64,000 nt of DNA from Ustulina deusta. Its lineage: Eukaryota > Ascomycota > Sordariomycetes > Xylariales > Xylariaceae. Below the pieces are notes generated by a model. It saw only the letters and a list, made by a program, of their open reading frames with translations. It ran no database searches and was not told the origin of the DNA. This document shows positions 35,246 to 46,000 of this stretch, piece after piece. The stretch covers positions 1 to 64,000 of the forward strand of contig JAJNNX010000090.1 of NCBI GenBank assembly GCA_023159155.1, given 5' to 3'. How positions within the stretch are numbered: the first letter of the stretch is position 1; every line of letters begins with the position of its first letter. Position numbers and translations under genes: made by a program.

Positions 35246-36104
35246 TAGGTTATTATTTTAAATAATATAATTAGACTATTTTTTTTATTAATTAATAAAA
35301 TTAATTTATAACAAATTCTTTATTATATAATTTTAATTGTTCTATTATATACTTAAGTATTTTTAAAAATAGCGCGCTATATATTTTCCCTAACCTCTAC
35401 CTAGCTTACTAAAAGCTTTTTACTTAGCTTAATTTTTGTAGCAACTTTTTTAATAACTATTCTTTTTTTTTATTTTTATTAACTAATATAAACATTACGT
35501 TTTGTAAAACTATTAATTAAAACCTAAGTTTATTATTTTTTTATAATTTTATCCGATTTTTTATATTATTTTAAGTATCTAATTCTAAATATCCAATCTT
35601 TAATACTTTATTTATTTTTAAAACATAAATAATTATTTTGCTTTATATTTAAAATAGTAATAACTTTAATTTTTTTGTTTATAAAAATACAAACTTTGCT
35701 TAAAGTATAGATTATAGAATTAGAATTTGCTGTTTATTTTAGCTTTTTTTGTTAAAGTTTTTAATTTTATTAAATTTTTTTTCTGGGCTACTATAAGCTG
35801 CTATATCTTTAGCAATTTTCTAGCTATTTTATTATTATCCGGGAATATTAATATTTTATAAAAAATTATATAATATAAAGCAGTTAAAAAAGTATAAACC
35901 TTATTCCAAAATTTTGCATTAAAATTTTTAATATATTAATTGCTTAAATAGTTAGAGTAACTATTATTAAAAAAAATATAATTACTAAGTTTAACGCTTT
36001 TAAAAATCTTTTAGTAAAACTTATATAAAATTTTATTATATAATTAATAATACTATATTAATTTATTATTTTTAGCAGCCTTATAATTAGTTATTTTTTA
36101 GGAT

Positions 36105-36240
36105 TAATGCAAAGGTTTGGACTTGGGAGGCTTGGCTGAATTGGGGGGCTTGGAAGGCTTGGCTAGCTTGGCTGGCTTAAATAACTCGGGTGGCTTTGGA
36201 GCTTTAGATAATTTAGGTAGTTTAGAAAACCTCTGTATTT
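36105..36240 (-). repeat. 9-bp periodic, G+C-rich tract coding Lys-Pro-x repeats on the minus strand
   Basis: The plus strand repeats TTGGNNGGC-like 9-mers. The minus strand reads Ala-Lys-Pro-Ser-Lys-Pro-Pro and Lys-Pro-Ala-Lys-Leu-Ala, a Lys-Pro-x repeat without stops across the tract. The plus strand instead reads a Leu-Gly-Gly-Leu repeat, also open. Direction is inferred from the minus-strand texture of the neighbouring relic. Its survival inside RIPed DNA may reflect low CpA content. Confidence 0.5.
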
Positions 36241-36250
36241 ATAACCTGGT

Positions 36251-36967
36251 ATAAAAAGGTTAATTATATAGCTAATGTTTAAGCTTAAAAAATAAAGTTT
36301 TAAAAATATTTGGCCTATATATAAGATCTATATTTCTAAATAGCTTTAGAACTAAAGTTTTAACAAGGAATATATTAACTATCGATTTTAGTACTGCTTT
36401 TTTTTTTTTCGGGTAGAAATAAAATATGTTATAAATATAGCTATAGCTAATTATAGGTTAGGCATTATATAAGTTTAAATTATATAATATAAAATTAGTT
36501 CTAAAAAAAGTTTAAAAATTATATAATATAAAATCAACTAAAAATAAATTAAAGTTTTAAAATCTTAATAATATTTTTTATTAAAAACTATAATTTGTTA
36601 TATATATATAGATTATATTATTAAATAAATAAAGCTTTTATATACTAAAAAAAAAAGGTTATTAGTTTTAAGAATAACTTTTTTAAATAATATAAAGTAA
36701 AAACAAAAATAATAATGCTTATATTAAAGTTTAATTATTATTTAATAAAAAAATAAAAAAATAAGTTATAAGTTATTAATTTTAAGCTATAATAAAATAA
36801 TAAAAATTTTTAGATTATTATAATATTATATTTAATTTTATTTATAACTTATTAAAAAAACAAATAAATTATTAATTAATATACTTGAATATAGTTTAAA
36901 TATAATAAAAAATATTTATAAAAATATTAATATAAATCAATTAATATTATTTTTATAAAAAGTATAT
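36251..36967. other. AT-rich sequence, nothing recognised
   Basis: No repeat partner elsewhere in the window and no readable frame were noticed. Confidence 0.5.
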
Positions 36968-37411
36968 ATAATATATAATATAAGCATGCTTTATATATAA
37001 GCTTGTTTTATATTTTTTTTTTATATATTTTTATATATAAATTTTTTAATAAAATATTTAGTTTATTTTTTTAAACTTTTTTAAGTTAGTAGCTATAATA
37101 AAATAAAATATATAATTAGATTTAAAATTATATTAGAAATTTAAAAATAATTTTTTTAATTTTATAGCTATTTTATTTATAGCGTTATAACAAACTATAT
37201 TAAAATAATCCCTGTAATTTTTTAAAGTTTAAATATTTCTAAAAATAAAATAGCTATAAAATTACAAATATTATTTTTAGATTTTTTATTTGATTATAAA
37301 CTTAAGTATATATTTTATTTTAGTATAGTTATTAACTTAAAAAAATAAGCAAAAAAAAAAAAAAAAAAGCTTTACTAATAAATATAACTATAAATATATT
37401 AGCTATAGCTA
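36968..37411 (+). mobile_element. Left part of a foldback/TIR element split by Gypsy-3
   Basis: The left end (TATAATATAAGCATGCTTTA...) is an inverted match to 44,680-44,760 and to 45,527-45,605. The body at 37,148-37,215 matches 45,335-45,400 in direct orientation. It carries an extra internal hairpin, with arms near 37,150-37,185 and 37,245-37,280, not seen in the intact relative. No transposase frame was found, so it is probably non-autonomous. Confidence 0.55.
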
Positions 37412-37536
37412 TAAATATATTTATTATATTTATAAGTAGATAAATGTTTTTATGATTTTATATTTGAAAAAATAAAGAGTATTTATTTATATTTTATATA
37501 ATAATTATTATTTTTAATAAATAACTAAATTACTAT
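37412..37536 (+). repeat. 5' LTR of Gypsy-3 (about 125 bp)
   Basis: Direct match to 44,551-44,675, starting TATATTTATTATATTTATAA and ending near ACTATA. It flanks a plus-strand Gypsy interior. I could not settle the exact ends or a target duplication. Confidence 0.6.
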
Positions 37537-38199
37537 AATAAGTAATGCTTATTTATTAACTTAAACTTTTAATTTTTATATTATAAAAACCATATATATT
37601 TAAACTTATTAAATTATTTATTATTAATAAAATTTTAATATAGTTATATTTTAAAAGAATTTAAGTAGTAATATTAAAGTTAAACTTAGCTATAATACTT
37701 TTATATTTAATTTAATATAAATAAAATTAATAAGTTATTATATTTTAATTTTTAACCTAAGTTTAAATAATGATTATAACTAAACTTAGTCATTAAATAA
37801 TTATATAGTAATATAAAATAAAAAAATATAAAACATTTTAGTTTTGCTTTAAAAATAATAATTATTATTTATTATATTATAAAAAAATAAAATATATTAA
37901 TTTTTTAACTAGATATTAAAACTAATACAAAAAATAATACTTTAAATAAATTATAATATAATAATATAGCTATAAAAAAAACAAATTAAATATTAAAATA
38001 AAACTAATATATATAATATTATTTATTTTAATTTAAATTAACAAATATATATTTTTTTTTTAATAATTTTAATGATTAAAATATTAAATATAAAAATAAT
38101 ATATATAAATATATTTTTATTAAAATTATTTAAATAGACTAGGATTAAAAAACTTTTAATATTTTTAATTATTTTTTTAATAAAAATAAAAAACTAGAT

Positions 38200-39900
38200 T
38201 TTATAAAGAAGCTAGTACTTAAAAAAAAATAGTTAAATAATATTTTTAATAATATTTATATTAAAATTAAAAAAAACTTTTATAAACCTATAGTTAATAA
38301 AAAAACTAATTTATTAAAAAGAACTAATAATTATATTAATAAAAAGGTCTAAATATATTTAATAATAAAAAAACTATTATTATAAATTAAAACTTAATAA
38401 ATATAATTAATATTAATTTATAAGTAAATAAAACATTTTATAATATAACCTAATTTATTATTACTATTTAATAATGCTTAAATATAACTTAAAAATAAAA
38501 TTTTACTACAATAAAATAGCTATTTATAATAATTTATATAGGTTTTTTAATAAGAAAACTATTAAAAATTAAATATTTTTACTTTAATATATTAAAAAAA
38601 TCTTATAAAAATAAAATTATTAATTGTATAAATATTTATTTTTAGGTTTAATATTTTAAAAATAAAATAATATAAAAAAATATATTATAATAATAGTTTT
38701 AATAATTATTTAAGAAAAATATAATAAAATATTTAACTAAAAATAGCAAATATTTAGTTTTTTATTTATAAATATATAATAAAAAATATTATATAAAAAA
38801 GACTTATTAGAATTTATATTATAAAAGCTTTTAAGTATAGCAAAGCTTAAAAAAATATTAAAAATTTATAATTATTAATATTATTATAGAAGTTATTACT
38901 ACTTAAGCTATAGGAGCTTGTATTAAAACTAGTAATAAAATAAGTTATTAATAAATATTTAAAAAAAAAACCTAAAAAAAAAATAACTAGCGCTAACTAA
39001 AGAAATAATAATAATTATATTTAGACTAAATATTATATTTAAAATAATAAAAGAAATAAAAAAAATAATACTAACTAGTTCTAACAAAACTAGCTAAACT
39101 ATAAAAATAAAGATACTTTATAGTAATAAAACTTTAGTTACAAATGTTAAAATTTTAGAATATTTTATTATAACTAGGATTAATTATTATAAATTAAATT
39201 ATTATTACTAAGGTATAAAACATAAAATAACTAATATAATATTAATGTTTTACGTAGTAAAAATTAAATATAAATAAATTATAAAATTATAATAGTAAAA
39301 AGATTATTTAAGATATAGATCTTAATATTAATAATAAAACTAAAAATTTAACTATAGAAAATATATATATATTTTAGTAAAAAAAAAAATTTTTAATAAA
39401 ATATATATAGCTATTAAATATAATAAAATAAATAGTTACTAAATATATAACTAAAATATTATATTAAAAAATAAAAATATAATATTAAAAACTTATATAA
39501 AATATAAAATTATATTTTATTTAATAAAAATAATAAAAAACTATATTATAAATAGTTATATAAAATAAGCTAAACTAAACAAAAAAAATATTAAATTAGT
39601 AAACTTTATATTAATAATACTAATTATGCAAAAATTAATTAAATAAAAAATATTAAAAACTTTAAAATTAAAGTTTGCTTAAATATAAAATATATTAATA
39701 TATTAATAAATAAAAGCATAATTAATAATTACTTAAATTATAAATTTTACTATATATATTAAAAATATATTAAAAAGATATAATATTTAGATATTTTATA
39801 ATAATAATAAACATAATTAATAATTTAAAATTAAAAATACTAATTAAAACAAAATTTATATTAAAATATAAAATCAAAATTAATTTTATAAAAAGAAATA
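38200..39900 (+). pseudogene. Gypsy-3 gag region relic, glutamine-rich if stops are reversed
   Basis: The plus-strand frame has many TAA codons where Gln is plausible, with readable runs such as Thr-Asn-Leu-Leu-Lys-Arg-Thr-Asn-Asn-Tyr-Ile near 38.32 kb. The position upstream of reverse transcriptase fits gag-protease. No zinc knuckle was found. Confidence 0.4.
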
Positions 39901-40539
39901 TATATATTTTTAAATTAATATTAGGACTTAAAGTATAAAATAAAACAAAAACTAAGCTATTTTTAATAGTACTAATTTAAAAAGTATTAATAATATATAT
40001 ACTAGTTATACCTGCTATAATAATAATATTTATTAATAAAAAAGATAAAATAACAAAGCTATACTATATTAAAAAAATAAAGCATAGCTTAAAATATAAC
40101 GTTAAATAAATATTTAGCAAAGAAAATTATAGTTTATAACTCATATATCTAGCTAATTATAATATAAAAAAATAATACAAGCAAAAAAAACTAAACTAAA
40201 ATAGTAGTATATCTAAATAATAAAAAAGATTAAAAAATATATAAATAAATCAATTATATTAGTTATAAAAATAAATATACTATTTTATAAAATAATAAAA
40301 CTAATAAATATATTTATAATTAAATTAATAATTAAAATAGTTATAATAATAAATAAAATATTATTAACAAATAAAATCTATAAACTGCTTAATAAATATA
40401 ACATTTTTTATAATAAAAATATTATATTTATATTAAATAATTAAAAAATATAAATAGATCTAATAAATAAATAATAAAATTAGCTTAAAACTATTAAAAT
40501 ATATTTATTAAATATTAAAAATTATAAGTTCTTTAATAC

Positions 40540-40990
40540 TAAATATAATAAAATATATATTTAAAAAAAACTTATTTTAATTATTTGCTTTATTTTTATT
40601 ATTTAGAAAATAATTAATAGTATTAAAAAGAATTAATTAGTAATAGATCTATAATTATTAAATAAAATTATAATATTAAATATATACTTAATATTTAATT
40701 GAAATAATATAATTAAAAATATAATTAGCAAACTTTAGTTTATATTACTTTATATATTAAGCTTTTTTTATTATTATTAATATATTTTAAATATTATAAT
40801 AAAATAATTTTTATTAGCTTTTAAAATTTTAAAAAATTAAACATAGTATTAATAAAATTTATAAACTACTTATTTTTTAAATACTATATTTTTATATAAA
40901 TTTATATTAATAATATAATTATTTATAGTAATAATTTTAATATTTATATAAAATATATAAAAATAATAATAAATATTTTTAATAAAGCCA
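40540..40990 (+). pseudogene. Gypsy-3 reverse transcriptase
   Basis: At about 40,610-40,700 the frame reads Lys-Ile-Ile-Asn-Ser-Ile-Lys-Lys-Asn, then Leu-Val-Ile-Asp-Leu, then Leu-Leu-Asn-Lys-Ile. This matches the 'G-R-x-V-V-D-L-R-x-L-N' strand of fungal Gypsy enzymes. At 40,903-40,925 it reads Tyr-Ile-Asn-Asn-Ile-Ile-Ile-Tyr-Ser, the Y-x-D-D-I-x-I-x-S catalytic box with both Asp as Asn. Then Asn-Ile-Tyr-Ile-Lys-Tyr-Ile follows, with His as Tyr. The order and spacing agree with a Gypsy polymerase. Confidence 0.75.
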
Positions 40991-40999
40991 AAGTTTATA

Positions 41000-43900
41000 T
41001 GAACGCTTTAAAATTTTTTATTATTTTTCTATTAGTATAACTACTAAAATATAATATTAATAATAAAAATATATATTAAAATAACAAACTAGCTATACTG
41101 CAAAATAGCTTAGTTTAACTATAAAATTAAAATATTCTAACAAAAAAAAACTAACTTATTTATTAGAAAATTTAAACTAGTAAAACAAAACTTTATTTTT
41201 AAAGTTATTTTTAAACTAATAAAAAAAAACAAAAAACTAAAAAGTATTATAAAAATATTTATATATATAATATATTATTTATTACTATAAACTAATTATA
41301 TTTTTATTTAAACTTATTAATAATATTAAAAAATTATATAAATTAAAAAAATAATAATAGTAATAATTTAAATATATAAAAAAAAAAAATTCTAATTAAA
41401 TATTTAATTAATAAATATATTAATAAACTATATATTAACTAAAAAAATAATAATATATATTTTATTATATATTATAAATTTAAATAAAACTAATTTAAAA
41501 TTTATTAATATAACTAATTTTTTTTTTTAATTTTAGTTTAAAATATATTATATATTAAAAATAATAAATATAGAACTAAATATATTTTTTAAATTATTAT
41601 AAAAACTAAAAATACTAAAAAAAACTAAAAATAAATAAATTAATTAAATTAAATAATATTTGAAAAAATAATATCTACTAAGTATAATTTATTAAAAAAA
41701 ATAAAGTTATAATAAATCTTTTTATAATAACTTTAATAATTAATAATAAGTTTAAAAAAAATAATTTAAAAGTATAATAATAATACTAGATATAATTAAA
41801 TAAAAAATATTTTATTTTAAAAAAAAACAAAAAATAAAAATAAAAATAATAAACTAAATAGTTTTATTATTAAACTAACTAAATATTAAAAAAATATACT
41901 AGTTTTTTTTTTGTTTTATAATAACTTTTTTTTTATATTAACTATAATAAAAAACAATTTTTATATATTTTTAATTTTATATATAATAAATATTACTATT
42001 TTAATATAAAATATATGCTATATAACTTATAAAATATATACTAGTTTATAACTTATTATATAATATATAAAAAAAACTAAATTAATAAATAATTATTATT
42101 AAAAAAATTAATACTAATTAAAATATTAATTATTTTTCTTTATATATTACTATAAATTTTATTATAAATATATTATTAATAAAATCTAAATTTTTTTTTA
42201 AAATATAAAAGAATATAACTATTTTAATATATTAGCAATTATATTATATAAAACTAATAAAAAATATATAACAAAAAATTAAACAAAAGTATTATTATAA
42301 ATATTATATTTATAGAATTATAAATTATTGTTAATTATTATTAGTAATACAAACCTAAAGTTTACTAATAAAATTTAGAAAAAAATCTATAATATATTAA
42401 ATATTAACCTTTTTTTTAATAGCTTATTATTTTTAAATAAATAAACTTTTAAAAAAATCTAATTTTGAAATAGCAAACCTTTAATTAAATATACTATTAA
42501 ATAAAAAAAACAAAAAAAAAACCATAACTAAAACTTTAATAAAAAAAAACTAAACTTATTAATACTTAATTTAATTAATAAATATAAAACTAATAATATT
42601 GCTTATATAAAAAAAGACAACCTATTAAAACAATTAAACAAAAAAATAAAACAAAAAATATATATATAAAACAATAAATATAATATATTTATTATAATTA
42701 TTTTATTTTTAAAAAACTATATTAAAAATAATAAATATATAACTATAAATATAACATATATTAGTAAGCTTAGCTACTATAATAATAATAAAAGAACTGC
42801 TATAAAAATAATATATTAATAGCTAAAAAACAAAGATATATTACTACAGCTACTTATTATAAAATAAATATTAGTACTTTTTTTATATATCTAGAGGCAC
42901 TTTATAAATAATAAAACATACCTATTATTAAATATACTTACTATAAACTAATATAGCTATAATAAAAAGACAAAATATAAAGTTATATATTAGTTTGTTT
43001 ATATAAATAAGCCTTGCTTTTATTTTTTTATTGCTTTTTATTTTTTATAAAGTTCGAAAAAATTATATATATATTGTTATACTTAGTATTAGATCTATAA
43101 AAATACTAATTATTATAGCAACTATATTAAACTTAAAAAATTAACTATTAGTCTAAAATTAGCCCTAGTATAATAATAATACTACTTTTTTATTTAATAG
43201 CTATAATAAAAAAACGCTACACTTAATAAAACAATATAAATATTATAACTACTAATAAATATAATATTTCTACTAATTAAACATTTAATATTTTTATTAA
43301 CTAAAATACTAATAATAATAATAATAATAATAAAAGATAAGTTATATTTATTATAATATATAATAATATTAAAAATAAATATATAGTTATAAGTTTTAAT
43401 TAAAATAATAATAAAAATAATAAAAATGCTAAAAAAACTACTAAACTTATTAATTTAATATAAGCCACTAGAAATAAAATTTGAGATTTTTATATTATAC
43501 TATAAAAAAACAAAGAATTACTGCAATTAAAAAAACTATTAAACATAATACTACTTTTATTAAAAATAATAATAATAATAATATATTTTTAATTATTTCT
43601 TTAATTTTAATAAAAGCAAGTTTTATATAGTACTATATAGCTATAAAAAATAAGCATTATATAATAATAATAATTTAAAAAGCAATATTTATAATAAGTT
43701 TAATAGCAGCCCGGCTATTTTTAAAAAACTAAGTAGTAAAACAAATAATCTTAATAAAGCTATTATTTATTTTAATAATAAAATAAAAAAATTTAACTTT
43801 TTTATAATTTAGTTATTAAAAAGCTTACTAAACTATTTAGCAAAAATAACAAAAGATTTTTATAGCTAATAGTTTTATATAAGGTTTTAAAATTAAATAT

Positions 43901-44550
43901 ATAAATATTATAAAAACTAAAAATTAAAAAAAAAATAGATTTTTATTTTTAAATAATAGCTTTAATTTAATAATTATAAAATAACTAATAAAACTTAACT
44001 AAATAGATTTAATATAAATTAAATCTAATTATAAAAAAAAACTATAAATAATTTTAATGAATTTATTATTTAGCTTTATATATATTTAACAAAATATATT
44101 AATAATTTTAAAAAAAGATTTTATAAAGAAATTAATCTAAACGTTATATAAAATAACCTTAATAATCTAAAAACTTAGCTTAATAGTTATAAAATTAAAT
44201 TTAAGTAATAAAACAAAACTATTATTAAACTAACTATTTAAATTAATAAGTTTAATTTTAATAATAATAACATAACTAAAAAAGTTAATATTATTAAATT
44301 TTAATTATAAAAAGTTATATATATTACTAAAACATATAAAAAAAAAACTAAAAATATTTTTAAACAAGTAATAAAAATACTTAATAACTATAAAAGTATT
44401 TTTAATAAAATAAAACAAAACTTTTTAAATTAAATAAAATTATAAAAAAAAATATATATATATATAAAAACTAAAAAAAAAAAAAAAAATAAGTGTTATA
44501 TATTATATAATAAAAAGAGTTAAATATTTTAAGAAATAAAAAATATTTAA
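41000..44550 (+). pseudogene. Gypsy-3 downstream coding relic (RNase H and integrase expected)
   Basis: The plus strand stays coding-like, rich in Lys/Asn/Ile, for instance at 44.04-44.44 kb, which would be strongly acidic before RIP. RNase H and integrase should lie here by family order, but I could not place their motifs. An (ATA)n tract sits at about 43,311-43,334. Confidence 0.4.
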
Positions 44551-44675
44551 TAAATATATTTATTATATTTATAAATAAGTAGATATTTTTATAATTTTAT
44601 ACTTAAAAATACAAAAATATTTATTTATATTTTATATAATAATTATTATCTTTAATAAATAACTTAATCGCTATA
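44551..44675 (+). repeat. 3' LTR of Gypsy-3
   Basis: Direct repeat of 37,412-37,536; most visible differences are transitions plus small indels. Confidence 0.6.
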
Positions 44676-44760
44676 TATTTACTAAAAATTTATATATAAA
44701 AATAAAAAAATAAAAGTATAAAATAAACTTATATATAAAGCAAGCTTATATTATAAGTTA
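44676..44760 (+). mobile_element. Right end of the split foldback/TIR element
   Basis: Matches 45,527-45,605 in direct orientation and the left end 36,968-37,065 in inverted orientation, ending CAAGCTTATATTATAAGTTA. This is the piece expected if Gypsy-3 inserted near the right end of a foldback element. Confidence 0.55.
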
Positions 44761-45200
44761 TTATATTTTATATTATAATAAATATTATAGGATTTATAAT
44801 TTATTTTTATTATTTAATTTAATTATAATAATATTTCTTTATATTTATAAAACTTAAGCTTTATTTATAATCAAAAATCTTTTATATTATAATTGTTTAT
44901 TTTTTATTATATAATATTAATTTAAACTATAATTAATTTTTTTAAAAAAAAGTTTATAATTTAAAAAAGTATTTTTATATATTAGTTAATATATACTTTT
45001 TATTTTTAAATTATTTATATTAAAATCTTTTATTAAAAAGTTTAATAAATAAGGTTTAATTTTAATTAAAATTAATTATTGTTTAGCTTTAAAAGTAATA
45101 ATAAAAAATTTTAAAACTTTAACTAAAAAAACTTATTAAAAATTAATAACTAGTATTATTATAGTAATTTAATTATTTATTAATAGTAATAATTATTATA
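44761..45200. other. AT-rich spacer, nothing recognised
   Basis: No readable frame, and no repeat partner noticed. Confidence 0.5.
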
Positions 45201-45605
45201 TAACCTATAATATAAGTTTCCTTTATAAACAGGCTTGTTTTATATTTTTTATATATAATTTCTTAATAAAGCTATTTAAGCTATTTTATTCTAACCTTTT
45301 TAGTTTATTAAATATAATAAAATAAATTATAAATCTAAAAGTAATTCTTTTAATTTTATAGCTATTTTATTTATAGTGATATAGCAAAGTATATTAAAAT
45401 AATTTTTGTAAATCTTTAAAACTTAAATATTTTTAAATTTATAGTTTAATTTTAAATCTAACTATATAATTTTTTTTATTATAGCTTTTAAATTAAATAA
45501 GTTATAAAAAATAAACTAAGTATTTTACTAAGAAATTTATATATAAAAATATATAAAAAAAATATAAAACAAGTTTATATATAAAGCAAGCTTACATTAT
45601 AAGTT
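45201..45605. mobile_element. Intact-looking foldback/TIR (MITE-like) element, 405 bp
   Basis: The terminal inverted repeats are about 75 bp: the left end TAACCTATAATATAAG pairs with the right end, whose reverse complement begins TAACTTATAATGTAAG. The internal part matches the left fragment at 37,148-37,260. No coding frame. A clear target duplication was not found, so the class is provisional. Confidence 0.55.
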
Positions 45606-45710
45606 AAAAAATAAATTAATATTTATTATTTTGTTTAAAACTATATATTATAAAAATATATATATTAAGATAGTAACTAAAAAAGCTTGCTATATATATA
45701 TATATTAATA

Positions 45711-45785
45711 TTTATTTTTATTTATTTATTTTTATTTATTTTTATTTATTTTTATTTATTTTTATTTATTTTTATTTATTTTTAT
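45711..45785. repeat. 10-bp tandem repeat (TTTATTTATT), about seven copies
   Basis: Perfect decamer repetition over about 75 bp. Confidence 0.9.
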
Positions 45786-46000
45786 AGCTTAACTTTAATA
45801 ACTTATTATTATATATTAGCAGCTTTATATTTTTTACTTTCAAATATAAGTACGTAATACTTATATTTTAGCTTTTTTAATAAAATTTCTAGTTACTTTT
45901 TTATTTATACAATTGTTTTTGTACGGCTTCCCGCCTTTACTCCCGCCCTACAGCCTTCCCCTTACTATATTTTTAAATTATATAATCTGAAAAACTTTTT
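45786..46000. other. Junction region with a short C-rich patch
   Basis: At about 45,918-45,963 there is a pyrimidine-rich, C-rich patch (GGCTTCCCGCCTTTACTCCC) flanked by AT-rich sequence on both sides. No gene recognised. It may mark an element boundary. Confidence 0.4.

Larger units (their letters stand above)
26020..36250 (-). pseudogene. Long unrecognised coding relic on the minus strand (one or more genes)
   Basis: Through much of this region the minus strand reads with protein-like texture. Examples are an Arg-Arg-Leu and Lys/Ile-rich run at 26.0-27.2 kb, a stop-free run at 28.29-28.42 kb, a Lys/Asn-rich run ending in Phe-Ala-Ala-Lys near 29.5 kb, Lys-rich tracts at 31.2 and 32.3 kb, an Asn-rich tract at about 32.4-32.55 kb, and a Lys-Pro repeat at 36.1 kb. 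I recognise no reverse transcriptase, integrase or transposase motif and cannot name a family. It could be a large nuclear-type protein gene, a DNA transposon, or several elements. Boundaries are approximate. Confidence 0.4.
37412..44675 (+). mobile_element. Gypsy-3: Ty3/Gypsy LTR retrotransposon, RIP-degraded
   Basis: About 7.3 kb between direct repeats of about 125 bp. The plus strand carries a Gln-rich gag-like stretch (38.2-39.1 kb), reverse transcriptase (40.5-41.0 kb) with the catalytic box at 40,903-40,914, and long coding-like sequence to 44.4 kb. The reverse-transcriptase style resembles that of Gypsy-2. It appears to have inserted in the foldback element whose halves are 36,968-37,411 and 44,676-44,760. 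Confidence 0.7.
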
